Of a stretch of DNA of 64,000 nt, positions 23,740 to 32,423 are shown piece after piece; within the stretch, counting starts at the first letter, position 1, and each line of letters opens with the position of its first letter. Under the pieces are notes generated by a model, which was not told the origin of the DNA, ran no database searches, and was given only the letters and a program-made list of their open reading frames with translations. Position numbers and translations under genes: made by a program. Location: NCBI RefSeq assembly GCF_013402875.1, contig NZ_CP058579.1, positions 1,364,001 to 1,428,000 of the forward strand. The letters are read 5' to 3'. The DNA comes from Halorarum salinum. Its GTDB lineage: Archaea > Halobacteriota > Halobacteria > Halobacteriales > Haloferacaceae.

Positions 23740-24713
23740 GCGCAGGCTGGTACGTGGTCCGGCGCCTCCTCTGGGCCGTGGTCGTGACCTACCTCATCCT
23801 GAGCGTGACGTTCGCGTTCATCGTCCTCACGCCGAACGCGCAGGTGGCCGAACTCCAGTTCCAGACGGCGGCGAGCGGCGGCGACCCCGGCGAGGCCGAG
23901 CAGGCGTTCGAACGTGCACGCGGCCGGGAGGGGTCGCTCGTTCGGCAGTACCTCACGTACATGGGTAACCTCCTGACGCTCAACTGGGGGTGGTCCGACA
24001 CCCGCTCGCAGCCGGTGACGGAAGCCATCCTGGAGGCGTACCCCTACTCGCTGATGTACGCCGCGCCGGCGGTGATCCTCTCGACGGTGTTGGGGCTCGC
24101 CATCGGACTCTACTCGGCGACCCACCGCTACACGGCGGGCGACTACCTGGCGACGCTGTTCGCCTTCTTCGGGTTGAGCATCCCGAACTTCTGGCTCGGC
24201 ATCGTCCTCCTCCTGGTGTTCGGGGTCGTGCTCGGGTGGGTTCCGGTCGTCTTCGACCCCGACGTGCCCGCGTTCAGCGTGCGGAACGCCGCCCAGCTCG
24301 CGCTACCGGTGCTCGTGCTGGCAACGAGCTCCGTCGCCGGGATCATGCGGTACACCCGGGCCGAGGCGCTGGAGTACGTCCGCGCCGAGTTCGTGAAGAT
24401 GGCCCGGGCGAAGGGGGCCTCAGAGTGGCGCGTCCTCACCCGCCACGTCTTCCGACCCGCGCTGGTCCCGCTGGTGACCATCCTCGTCGGCGACCTCCTC
24501 GGCATCTTCCTGGCGTTCTCGCTGCTCGTCGAGGTCGTCTTCGGCATCCCCGGCCTCGGTCGGCTGAGCTACCAGGCGTTGCTCAACGGCGACACGGCGC
24601 TCGTCCTCGGGACGACGCTCGTTCCGGTGTTCCTCGCGGTCGTCGGGAACCTCCTGCAGGACGTCGCCTACAGCGTCCTCGACCCGCGCATCGAACTGGG
24701 AGGGCGCGAATGA
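23736..24713 (+). CDS. ABC transporter permease (DppB/OppB type)
   Basis: 325 residues with six predicted helices. It starts with GTG overlapping the upstream stop (GTGA). A TM1 is followed by a long extracellular loop (about 30-95), typical of DppB. The cytoplasmic EAA loop is MARAKGASEWRVLTRHVFRPALVP near 225-248, and the C-terminal DPRIELGGRE end is diagnostic of the family. It pairs with the next permease to form the membrane channel. Confidence 0.92.
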   Translation: MSAGWYVVRRLLWAVVVTYLILSVTFAFIVLTPNAQVAELQFQTAASGGDPGEAEQAFERARGREGSLVRQYLTYMGNLLTLNWGWSDTRSQPVTEAILEAYPYSLMYAAPAVILSTVLGLAIGLYSATHRYTAGDYLATLFAFFGLSIPNFWLGIVLLLVFGVVLGWVPVVFDPDVPAFSVRNAAQLALPVLVLATSSVAGIMRYTRAEALEYVRAEFVKMARAKGASEWRVLTRHVFRPALVPLVTILVGDLLGIFLAFSLLVEVVFGIPGLGRLSYQALLNGDTALVLGTTLVPVFLAVVGNLLQDVAYSVLDPRIELGGRE

Positions 24714-25894
24714 GCGCCGAACCCGACGCCGACCGGCCGTCGATCGACGATCGGGCCCCGTTCGAGACCATCGACTGGGAGGCGATCGAGGCGTCGCCGC
24801 GGCCCGCCCTCCGCACGTCCGTGTTCCTGGTCGCCCTGGGGTCGTTCGCGGTCGCCTTCCTGTACGACCTGCTGATCGTCCCGCCGTACGAGCCGACGGT
24901 CGCCTCGTGGGACGTGACGGCGCTGGACTGGCTGTTCATGCTGACGCTGCTGCTGGTGGGGTGTGGCCTCCTCGTCCCGCTGGCGACGAACCGCCGGCTG
25001 ATCGGCCACTACTGGCGGCGCTTCCGGCGCAACCGGGCCGCCGTCGTCAGCCTGTGGTACCTCGCGGCCGTCTTCGGACTGGGAATCGTCGGCCCGGCGG
25101 TCCTCCCACAGCCCACGCTGAACGTCGCGCACAGCTACCTGCCGCCGGTGGGGACGACGGTCCCCGCCTACGTGCCCGTCGAGTGTCTCGGCCCGGTGGT
25201 CGAGGGGGCGTGCCGGGGGACGTGGGCACACCCCCTCGGAACGACCCGGCAGGGGAAGGACGTCCTCGTGCTCGTCGTATACGGGATGCGCGTCAGCATG
25301 GAGGTCGGGCTGGTCACGTCGCTGCTCGTCGTGACCATCGGCACCGCCGTCGGCGCCGTCGCGGCCTACGTCGGCGGGCTCGTCGACGAGGTCCTGATGC
25401 GCTACGTCGACGTCCAGCAGACGTTTCCGACGTTCTTCCTCTACCTCCTGCTGGTCTACCTCTTCGGCGGCAGCCTCTTTCTGCTCATCATCATCTTCGG
25501 GTTGACCAGCTGGGGCGGCGTGGCGCGGCTCGTCCGGAGCGAGGCGCTCCAGCGCCGCGAGGAGGGCTACGTGACGGCCGCGGTCGTCGCCGGGGCGAAC
25601 CGGCGGGCCGTCGTCCTCCGCCACATCGTCCCGAACGTCTCGAACACCGTCATCACGGCGACGACGCTGCTCATACCGGGGCTCGTCCTCGCCGAGGCCG
25701 CCCTCTCCTTTCTCGGCCTGGGCGACCCCACGGCCCCCTCCTGGGGGCAGGTCATCGCCAGCGGGCGGGGGGACCTCGCCGACGCCTGGTGGGTCTCGAC
25801 CGTCCCCGGCGTCTTCCTCTTTCTGACCGTGCTGGCGTTCAACTTCCTGGGCGACGCGCTGCGCGACGCCCTCGACCCGCGGGTGGAGCCGTGA
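24710..25894 (+). CDS. ABC transporter permease (DppC/OppC type)
   Basis: 394 residues. A hydrophilic, acidic N-terminus and two extra N-terminal helices (about 37-60 and 74-92) precede the RNRAAVVSLWYLAAVFG first DppC helix. Then come the HPLGTTRQGKDVLVLVVYGMR signature (about 176-196), the EAA loop TAAVVAGANRRAVVLRHIVPN (about 289-309), EAALSFLGLGDPTAPSWG (about 325-342) and the terminal DALDPRVEP. The extra helices make it longer than the usual ~300. ATG 24710 overlaps the upstream TGA; the next gene overlaps by GTGA. Confidence 0.92.
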   Translation: MSAEPDADRPSIDDRAPFETIDWEAIEASPRPALRTSVFLVALGSFAVAFLYDLLIVPPYEPTVASWDVTALDWLFMLTLLLVGCGLLVPLATNRRLIGHYWRRFRRNRAAVVSLWYLAAVFGLGIVGPAVLPQPTLNVAHSYLPPVGTTVPAYVPVECLGPVVEGACRGTWAHPLGTTRQGKDVLVLVVYGMRVSMEVGLVTSLLVVTIGTAVGAVAAYVGGLVDEVLMRYVDVQQTFPTFFLYLLLVYLFGGSLFLLIIIFGLTSWGGVARLVRSEALQRREEGYVTAAVVAGANRRAVVLRHIVPNVSNTVITATTLLIPGLVLAEAALSFLGLGDPTAPSWGQVIASGRGDLADAWWVSTVPGVFLFLTVLAFNFLGDALRDALDPRVEP

Positions 25895-26949
25895 CCGGGC
25901 CGCTGCTCTCGGTCGGGGACCTCCGGGTGACCTTCCACGCGGACGAGGGCGACGTGCGCGCCGTCGACGGCGTGAGCTTCGACGTGAACCGGGGCGAGGT
26001 GGTCTGTCTCGTCGGCGAGAGCGGATCGGGCAAGACCGTCACCGCGGAGGCCATCACGCGCCTGCTCCCCGTGCCGCCCGCGGAACTCGAGGGGGAGGTC
26101 CGCTTCGACGGGCAGGACCTGACGACGCTCCCCGAGGCAACCATGCGGGAGATACGGGGCGCGCGAATCGCCCACGTGTTCCAGAACCCGCAGGGCGCGC
26201 TGAACCCAGTCTACACCGTCGGATGGCAGCTGGTCGAGGCGATCCGACTCCACCGGGACGTCCCGGCCGCCGCGGCGCGAGAGCGCGCGGTCGACCTGCT
26301 GGCGACGGTCGGCATCCCGGACCCGGTCGCGCGCTTCGCGGACTACCCCCACGAGTTCTCGGGCGGACAGAAACAGCGCGTCGCCATCGCCATGGCGCTG
26401 GCGAGCGACCCCGACCTGCTCGTCGCCGACGAACCGACGACCGCGCTGGACGCCACGGTCCAACAGCAGATCCTCCGGCTCCTGGAGGACCTCCGGACCG
26501 CGACCGGTCTGGCGGTGCTGCTCGTCACCCACGACCTCGGCGTCGTCGCGGAGATCGGCGACGAAGTGGTCGTCCTCTACGCCGGGAAGGTGATGGAGCA
26601 CGCGCCCGTGGAGGCGCTGTTCGACGCGCCCGCCCACCCGTACACCCGCGCCCTGCTCGCGTGTCTGCCCGGGACGGGTCGCGCGACGACCGAGGGGATC
26701 CCGGGGTCGCTGCCGGACCCGACTGACCCGCCCGCGGGCTGTCGGTTCCACCCGCGCTGCCCGTACGCGGTCGAGGAGTGCCGGGCCGGCGAGCAGCCGC
26801 CGCTGTACGATCGCGGGCCGGGCCACGACGTCTCATGCGTGCACTACGGGCCGGACGGCGACCCCGCGGTCGTCCTCGGGGACGCGGTAGCGGCCGCGAT
26901 CCGTCCCGAGGCGGGCGGCGACCGGACGTCCGGGGGTGAGTCGTCGTGA
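25891..26949 (+). CDS. ABC transporter ATPase (DppD/OppD type)
   Basis: 352 residues. Walker A GESGSGKT is near 42-49, the Q-loop [12 protein letters not shown] near 96-107, the ABC signature FSGGQKQRV near 155-163, Walker [14 protein letters not shown] near 175-187 and the H-loop VTHDLG near 212-217. The C-terminal oligopeptide-transporter extension carries the cysteine set [15 protein letters not shown] and later SCVHY, which in relatives binds a [4Fe-4S] cluster or zinc. It powers import with the following ATPase. GTG start with 4-bp overlap. Confidence 0.93.
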   Translation: MTGPLLSVGDLRVTFHADEGDVRAVDGVSFDVNRGEVVCLVGESGSGKTVTAEAITRLLPVPPAELEGEVRFDGQDLTTLPEATMREIRGARIAHVFQNPQGALNPVYTVGWQLVEAIRLHRDVPAAAARERAVDLLATVGIPDPVARFADYPHEFSGGQKQRVAIAMALASDPDLLVADEPTTALDATVQQQILRLLEDLRTATGLAVLLVTHDLGVVAEIGDEVVVLYAGKVMEHAPVEALFDAPAHPYTRALLACLPGTGRATTEGIPGSLPDPTDPPAGCRFHPRCPYAVEECRAGEQPPLYDRGPGHDVSCVHYGPDGDPAVVLGDAVAAAIRPEAGGDRTSGGESS

Positions 26950-28247
26950 GCGACCCCCTGCTCGCGGTCCGGAACCTCGAGAAACACTACCCGATCACCG
27001 AGGGCGTCCTCCGACGGGAGGTCGGGCGCGTGCGGGCCGTGGACGGCGTCACCTTCGAGGTGGCCCGCGGCGAGACGCTGGGGCTGGTCGGGGAGTCCGG
27101 CTGCGGGAAGTCCACCGTCGGGCGGTGCGTCCTGCGGCTGGAGGAACCCACGGGGGGCGAGGTCGTCTTCGACGGCGAGGACGTCCTGGCGCTGTCGGGC
27201 CGGGCGCGAAAGCGGTTCCGGCGGCGCGCACAGCTCGTCCCCCAAGACGCCGCCGCGAGCCTCGACCCCCGGATGAGCGTCGGCCAGTCGGTGGCCGAGC
27301 CCCTGGCGATCCACGGCTACGGCGACCGTGAGCGCCGGCGGGCGGTGGTCGCCGACCTCCTCGAACGCGTCGGGCTGGACGCCGACGACGTGGCCCGCTA
27401 CCCCCACGAGCTCTCCGGGGGCCAGAAGCGCCGCGTCGCCATCGCCCGGGCGCTCGTGCTCAACCCCGCGCTCGTCGTCGCCGACGAACCCGTCGCCGGG
27501 CTGGACGTGAGCGTCCAGGCCGCCATCCTGCGGCTGCTCGCCCGCGTCAGGGACCGTTTCGATCTCGCGATGCTGTTCGTCAGCCACGACCTGAGCGTCG
27601 TCCGGGAGGTCTGCGACCGCGTCGCGGTGATGTACCTCGGCGAACTCGTCGAACTCGCGCCGACCGAACGGCTGTTCACCGATCCCGGCCACCCGTACAC
27701 CCGCGCCCTGCTCTCGGCGGTGCCGGCACGGCACCCGCGCGAGCGGGGGCGAGGGACGGAGCTGCCCGGCGACGTGCCGAGTCCGGCGAACCCGCCGCCG
27801 GGCTGCCGGTTCCACACGCGCTGTCCCGAGGTGATCCCGCCGCCCGACTCCGACTTCGGGCAGGGGGCCTGGCGGGCCGTGATGACGCTCCGCCAGGACC
27901 TCGCCGCGGACGACCTCGACCTGCGGTTCGCACGGGAGCTCGCCGGGACCGACGACCCGGACGCCCTCGCGGCCGCCGTCCGCCGGGCCTACGACGTGCC
28001 GGCGGAGCTGTCGGACCCCGCCGCCGAGCGGGTGCTGACCGCGGCACTCGCGACGGCGGTCCGTGGCGACGGTCGGGCGGCGGCCGACCGGCTGGCGGAC
28101 GAGTTCCCGACCGTCTGCGAGCACCGACACCCCCGCCGCTACCGGGCGGGCGAAGGGCAGTGGGCGACCTGCCACCTCCACGACGAGGCGCTCGACGCGA
28201 ACGCGGGGCAGATCGTGCGGAACGAGATGCCGAGGGAGGAACGCTGA
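26946..28247 (+). CDS. ABC transporter ATPase (DppF/OppF type) with C-terminal insertion
   Basis: 433 residues. Walker A is GESGCGKST near 49-57, the Q-loop region [15 protein letters not shown] near 98-112, signature LSGGQKRRV near 154-162, Walker [15 protein letters not shown] near 174-187 and H-loop SHDLS near 213-217. After [11 protein letters not shown] (near 288-298) the usual short link to the last cysteines is replaced by about 100 residues of helical acidic sequence before [11 protein letters not shown] and WATCHL. It forms the ATPase pair with the previous gene. GTG start overlaps the preceding stop. Last gene of the operon. Confidence 0.92.
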   Translation: MSDPLLAVRNLEKHYPITEGVLRREVGRVRAVDGVTFEVARGETLGLVGESGCGKSTVGRCVLRLEEPTGGEVVFDGEDVLALSGRARKRFRRRAQLVPQDAAASLDPRMSVGQSVAEPLAIHGYGDRERRRAVVADLLERVGLDADDVARYPHELSGGQKRRVAIARALVLNPALVVADEPVAGLDVSVQAAILRLLARVRDRFDLAMLFVSHDLSVVREVCDRVAVMYLGELVELAPTERLFTDPGHPYTRALLSAVPARHPRERGRGTELPGDVPSPANPPPGCRFHTRCPEVIPPPDSDFGQGAWRAVMTLRQDLAADDLDLRFARELAGTDDPDALAAAVRRAYDVPAELSDPAAERVLTAALATAVRGDGRAAADRLADEFPTVCEHRHPRRYRAGEGQWATCHLHDEALDANAGQIVRNEMPREER

Positions 28248-28633
28248 GGGCCGCGCTACGGCGACGGACGGGTCGTGAGCCGGCCCCGGTTCACGACCTC
28301 GCGGGTGATCGAGTAGAGCGGACCCTCGTGGCCCGGTGGGGGTTCGCGAGTTCGGAGCCGCCGGGGACCGCGTCGAAGGTCGTTCGAGCGCCCCCGCCGG
28401 TCGTCGTCGTCGTCGTCGATCCGCGGGTCGACGTGTTGACGGGGTCAGCCCGTCGACGGGGCCGACGGGTCGAACGGGACCGGCCGTCGGCGGGAACTCG
28501 AAACGCCGGTCAGCCGGCGGGACAGCCGTCGGCGACGAGCGTCGCGGGCGGTGATGCGCCGAGCAGCGCGCGACACGGCTGATTCCGTGGCCGACCCCGA
28601 AACCGGGGTCGGAGGAACGATAGATGCCGTCTG
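28248..28633. other. Gene-free region between convergent genes
   Basis: About 385 bp with no ORF of protein-like composition on either strand. It contains the hairpin at 28591-28612 and a CGTCGT run near 28400-28420. It probably holds the 3' ends of both flanking transcripts. Confidence 0.5.
28591..28612. terminator. Hairpin between convergent genes
   Basis: Perfect 9-bp stem CCGACCCCG / CGGGGTCGG with the 4-nt loop AAAC, lying between the ABC operon end and the 3' end of the methyltransferase gene. No T-rich tract follows on either strand, so a terminator role is plausible only as a 3'-end structure. Confidence 0.35.
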
Positions 28634-29719
28634 CTACTGCGGCTTCGCTTCGAAGACCATGTTGGTCGCCGTCTCGGCTACGCAGCGAAAGTGCGTGAAT
28701 CCGCCCTCGGTGACGACGTCACGGGTCCGTTCCTCCCCCGCCTGTGCGCCGAGACCGTAGCCGACGTCCTGACTGAGCGACGTCGGCGTACAGGCCACCG
28801 TCGAGATCGAGTACGCCAGGCGGCCGAACGGGGTGAGGTTCCCCTCGACCCGGTCCTCGGCGTAGGGTTCGACGATCATCCACGTGCCGTCGTCGCCGAG
28901 CGTCTCCCGGACGTGGGCCGCCACGCCGACGGGATCGCCCATGTCGTGAAAGCAGTTGAACATCGTGACGAGGTCGTAGTCGGCACCGTCGTACTCCCTC
29001 GCGGTCGTCACCTCGAAGTCGACGCGGTCGGCCACGCCGGCGGTTTCCGCCCGCTCGCGCGCCACCGCTATCGACGCCTCGTGGTAGTCGACGCCGACGA
29101 CCGTCGAATCGGGGTACGCCTCGGCGATGTGGATCGTCGGCGCGCCGTGTCCACAGCCCACGTCGACGACGCACCCGCCCGCCCTCAGCGTGGCGTCCAC
29201 GCCCTCGAGCGCCCCGATCCAGTCGGTCAGGTTGGCCCCGTAGGCCGGCCCGAAGAAGCGTTCGGTGCCGTGAAACAGGTCCCCGTCGTGTTCGTGCCAG
29301 CCGATGCCCTCTCCCGTTCGAAACGCCTCGCGGAGGTCGGGTTCGATCCTGGCCGCCGACGCGACCAACTGGAACGCGCCCGGCATGAACGCCGGACTCT
29401 CCTCGTCGGCCAGTACGAACGCCTGCTCGGGGGAGAGATCGTAGCGGTCGGTCTCGGGGTCGTAGGTGACGTACCCGCCGGCGGCCTGGGAGCGCAGCCA
29501 TTCGCGGACGTACCGTTCCGCGGTGTCCGTCCCCTCGGCCACCTCGGCGGACGTGAGCGGCCCGGCGTCGTCCAGTGCCGCGTAGAGGCCGAGTTCGTCG
29601 CCGACGACGACCAGCGCGGCGTGGACCGTCGCGCCGAGGTCGACGAGGGACGTCTCCACGAGTTCGTTCAGCTTCCGTCCGTCGATCGGGTCCGCTTCCG
29701 TTCGGGTTTCCGTCGTCAT
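28634..29719 (-). CDS. Class I SAM-dependent methyltransferase with N-terminal winged-helix domain
   Basis: 361 residues. Residues about 10-100 look like the dimerisation/winged-helix domain of O-methyltransferase-like enzymes (LYAALDDAGPLTSAEVAEGTD; YVREWLRSQAAGGYV). The SAM fold follows: motif I VVDVGCGHGAPTIHIAEA near 184-201, VVGVDYHEASIAVARERA near 207-224, DFEVTTAREYDGADYDLVTMFNCFHDMGDP near 236-265, then WMIVEPYA. It ends MVFEAKPQ. The overall build resembles Rv2258c-like proteins; substrate unknown. I chose ATG at 29717-29719 over upstream in-frame ATGs. Confidence 0.85.
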   Translation of the reverse strand: MTTETRTEADPIDGRKLNELVETSLVDLGATVHAALVVVGDELGLYAALDDAGPLTSAEVAEGTDTAERYVREWLRSQAAGGYVTYDPETDRYDLSPEQAFVLADEESPAFMPGAFQLVASAARIEPDLREAFRTGEGIGWHEHDGDLFHGTERFFGPAYGANLTDWIGALEGVDATLRAGGCVVDVGCGHGAPTIHIAEAYPDSTVVGVDYHEASIAVARERAETAGVADRVDFEVTTAREYDGADYDLVTMFNCFHDMGDPVGVAAHVRETLGDDGTWMIVEPYAEDRVEGNLTPFGRLAYSISTVACTPTSLSQDVGYGLGAQAGEERTRDVVTEGGFTHFRCVAETATNMVFEAKPQ

Positions 29720-29952
29720 GGGTTCGGTCCGCCGTGTACCTCCAGGCGCATCCATCGATCGACTTCGAGATAAGCATTGTTCGAACGACATTTCTATCGC
29801 GGTTCCGATAGAACGCGGTTTCAAAGACGTTCGGGAGGCGTCGAGATTCGATGGGGGTGGGACGCCGTCGTGTCCCCGTTCGCGGCCGAGACGCTATCGT
29901 GGGGTGAGCTAACGGGGAACAAGGTATTTGGCGGCTCTCGCCAACATCCCGT

Positions 29953-30909
29953 ATGGGCCCATCCACCACGAGGGACGCGGAACAGTCCGCTGCTGCCGCC
30001 AAGGACGAGGCGTTTCAGCTCCTCTCGGACGGGACCCGCCTCGAGATGCTGCAGGCCCTCTGGGAGGCACACGATCCGACGGACGCCTCGCCGTTGCGGT
30101 TCTCCGAGCTCCGCGAACGCATCGGCGCCGACGACCCGGGCCAGATCTACTACCACCTCGACAAGCTCACGACCCACTTCGTCCGTCGGACCGAGGACGG
30201 CTACGAACTCAGGGAGTCGGGGATGCGCATCGTCCGGATGCTGCTTTCCGGGACCGCGATCGACGATCCGGAGGTCGAGCCGGTGGAGGTCGACGTGTCG
30301 TGTTGGTACTGCGGCGGCCAGCCGGAGTTGAGCTACCGGGACGGCTGGCGCTATCTGGAGTGTACCAACTGCGACGCCCGGTGCGTCGACACCTTCCCGC
30401 CCGGCGTCATCAGCAAGAACGAGTTCCCGCCGTCCGGGCTGCGGGGCCGGACCGCCGACGAGATCAACGAGGCGGATCGGATCTGGGGCGCCCACCGACG
30501 TGCGTCCGTGATGGACGGCGTCTGTCCGGAGTGTGCGGGGGACATGCCCGTCACCTCCGTACGAACCTGTGAGGACCACCGCCCGGACTGGGATGGGTAC
30601 CAGTTCTGCGAGGCCTGCGGGTCGATCTTCCGGACGCTCGTCTCGCACGTCTGCGAGGGCTGCAAGTACCAGTGGCAGATGCCGACGTTGTTCTACCCGA
30701 CGAGAGAGCCGGCCGTGGTCGCGTTCTACTACGACCACGGCGTCGAGTTCGACCTCGCCACGTACGAACAGCGCACGCACCTCCTCGACTATCGGGAGGA
30801 ACTCCTCTCGGAGGACCCAGTCCGCATACGGATCACGATCCCCCTGGAGGGGGAGGAGCTCCGACTCACGTTCGACGAACGGATGGACGTCGTCGATGTC
30901 TATCGGTGA
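29953..30909 (+). CDS. HTH transcriptional regulator with zinc-binding ligand domain
   Basis: 318 residues. The N-terminal ArsR-like winged helix spans about 14-95 (FQLLSDGTRLEMLQALWEA; DDPGQIYYHLDKLTTHFVRR). The rest holds several paired cysteines: SCWYCGG near 116-122, ECTNCDARC near 136-144, CPECAG near 197-202, CEDH, FCEACGS and CEGCKYQW near 220-240, enough for two or three zinc ribbons. The architecture is a haloarchaeal type of DNA-binding regulator. It is divergent from the methyltransferase about 230 bp away and may regulate it. The ligand is unknown. Confidence 0.82.
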   Translation: MGPSTTRDAEQSAAAAKDEAFQLLSDGTRLEMLQALWEAHDPTDASPLRFSELRERIGADDPGQIYYHLDKLTTHFVRRTEDGYELRESGMRIVRMLLSGTAIDDPEVEPVEVDVSCWYCGGQPELSYRDGWRYLECTNCDARCVDTFPPGVISKNEFPPSGLRGRTADEINEADRIWGAHRRASVMDGVCPECAGDMPVTSVRTCEDHRPDWDGYQFCEACGSIFRTLVSHVCEGCKYQWQMPTLFYPTREPAVVAFYYDHGVEFDLATYEQRTHLLDYREELLSEDPVRIRITIPLEGEELRLTFDERMDVVDVYR

Positions 30910-31617
30910 GCGACGGCCGAGTCGAACGATCGGTCGCTCGTGGACCGCGTGGCGGGCGGTGGAGGGCGTTCGTCACCCCGGTGCTACGGCGTGCGCGGGA
31001 AGGTGGCGATCCGCGAGCGCCGAGGCCCGTCTCCGCGTGGGAACGACGCTCCGGAACCGACTCGACGTTCGTCTCGGATGGACTCCGACGTTCGTATCAG
31101 ATGGGATGGGGGTATCGTCCGTGACGATGCTTCCGCCCGCCCGACACGGCGAACGCCATCTGTCGCCGCCCCCGAAGTCAGCGATAGCTATTCACTAGCA
31201 TATTTCAGAAATGTTCATTATGGTCGGCGGCCTACCCACGAACGCGGCTGGAGCGGCGAGGGCCCACTGGACGACCGGTTTCGAACCGCCCACGGGCGGG
31301 AAAGAGGCCGGTTCGGGGCGACAACCGAAGGACCCGTAACGGGGTCACGAGGTACAAACCTCGCAGGGGAACCGAACCGACCCAGGACGTCGTCGCCCGG
31401 GAGACGACGTGTGAAGGCCAAGTACCGGACGTCGCGTGAGCGACGTTCGCGAACCCGGCGGAGTCGGGGTCGATTCGTGGCTCCGACGCACGCCGGAAGG
31501 GTCGTACGGGTCGGGGAACGCGTCCCACGTCCAGGTCCAAGTCGCCGTTCCCGCGACGTTTTCGACGTCGGAGTGCGGGAACTCTCCCCGTCGCTCCCCG
31601 GCCGTCAGTCCGACGGT
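30910..31617. other. Long intergenic region with an AT-rich core
   Basis: About 700 bp between convergent genes without an established gene. The one notable part is an AT-rich core at 31185-31220 followed by a 39-codon ORF and two small hairpins (separate entries). The flanks are ordinary high-GC sequence with spurious ORFs on both strands. Confidence 0.5.
31220..31339 (+). CDS. Possible 39-residue microprotein
   Basis: ATG to TAA ORF placed directly after an AT-rich segment; TATTCAC at 31189-31195 is 25-31 nt upstream, the correct place for an archaeal TATA box. The peptide is MVGGLPTNAAGAARAHWTTG followed by a charged Gly/Pro-rich part. The stop lies in a GACCC/GGGTC hairpin (31331-31346), and a second 6-bp hairpin with an ACAA loop follows at 31348-31363. 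It could equally be a short non-coding RNA. Confidence 0.22.
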   Translation: MVGGLPTNAAGAARAHWTTGFEPPTGGKEAGSGRQPKDP

Positions 31618-32301
31618 TCAGTTCTCGAACCCCTCGACGCCCGTCGCGCGCAGGTACTCCTCGAGGAGCGTCGGGAACTGGCCGCCGCGGACGTACCGGA
31701 GGCCGAACTCGTCCGCCCAGGAGATGATCCCCCGGTCCTCGGTGACGACGCCGGCGTCGAGTTCGCGGGCGAGGACGAGCAGGTCGAAGTCCTCGCGGGA
31801 GTCCAGCACGCCCTGCCGGAGCGCCCGGCGGTACTTGTCCCGCATCTGCGAGAGGATGCGGTCGGCCTCGGTCATGAACTCCTCCCGGCCGTCGGCGTCG
31901 CCGCTCAACTGCGCCGGGTCGAGCCGTTCGACCTCGCGGAGCGCCTCCTCCGAGACGCGGAGCCCCCGGTCGACCCGATCGCTCATCTCGTCGATGAACT
32001 CGTAGACGATGTTCGCGGGGATGGTGACGCCGTAGCGGTCCGGGCTCTTCCGGATCACCCAGGTGTCGAGCCGCGAGAACGCCTCGTCGCTCGCGTCCCG
32101 GTCGCGGAGCATCGTGGCGAGCTCGTCGTGGATCGAGGGGGGGACGTAACACGACATGTTGAGTTCGAGCCTGGCGGTCGCGATGAGGTGGAGCAGTCGG
32201 AGCACGGCCTCGTCCACCGACTCGCCGCCCTCGCGGATCTCGTCGGTGATGAAAAGCGAGGTGTCGAGGACGAACTGCTGTCGCGGCGGGTCACCGGGCA
32301 T
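31618..32301 (-). CDS. RNA ligase partner protein / HARP-type PIN-domain protein
   Basis: 227 residues. It begins [19 protein letters not shown] (PIN-fold first Asp near residue 14) and carries acidic residues at [14 protein letters not shown]-like (about 183-197) and [16 protein letters not shown] (about 200-215), the PIN active-site set. It matches the family annotated as RNA ligase partner protein, also called HARP (homologue of Aquifex RNase P). The small Aquifex protein carries out protein-only RNase P cleavage; archaeal members can process pre-tRNA in vitro but are dispensable where tested. The gene is divergent from an RNA ligase, which gives the family its name. Confidence 0.9.
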   Translation of the reverse strand: MPGDPPRQQFVLDTSLFITDEIREGGESVDEAVLRLLHLIATARLELNMSCYVPPSIHDELATMLRDRDASDEAFSRLDTWVIRKSPDRYGVTIPANIVYEFIDEMSDRVDRGLRVSEEALREVERLDPAQLSGDADGREEFMTEADRILSQMRDKYRRALRQGVLDSREDFDLLVLARELDAGVVTEDRGIISWADEFGLRYVRGGQFPTLLEEYLRATGVEGFEN

Positions 32302-32327
32302 GTCGTCGGGTACGTCACTCGCTCACA

Positions 32328-32334
32328 AAGGTTT
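32328..32334 (-). promoter_or_regulatory. TATA-like box of the HARP gene
   Basis: AAACCTTT on the minus strand (complement of 32327-32334), 27-33 nt from the ATG at 32301. This supports a leaderless start. Confidence 0.45.
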
Positions 32335-32392
32335 CACCCCGGCGCCGGGTCCGGTGCGGCGACGACCGAGCCCGCGGCGGCCCCGACACGGC

Positions 32393-32400
32393 ACTTTTGG
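32393..32400 (+). promoter_or_regulatory. TATA-like box of the RNA ligase gene
   Basis: ACTTTTGG lies 24-31 nt upstream of the RNA ligase ATG at 32424, so both members of the divergent pair appear to be leaderless with separate promoters in a 122-bp spacer. Confidence 0.45.
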
Positions 32401-32423
32401 CCCGGCGACCCGTCCGGTACCGC

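Noticed and set aside
31232-32152. 306-codon minus-strand frame overlapping the HARP gene
   Set aside because: Wrong frame of the HARP gene; Arg/Gly-rich with no recognisable pattern.
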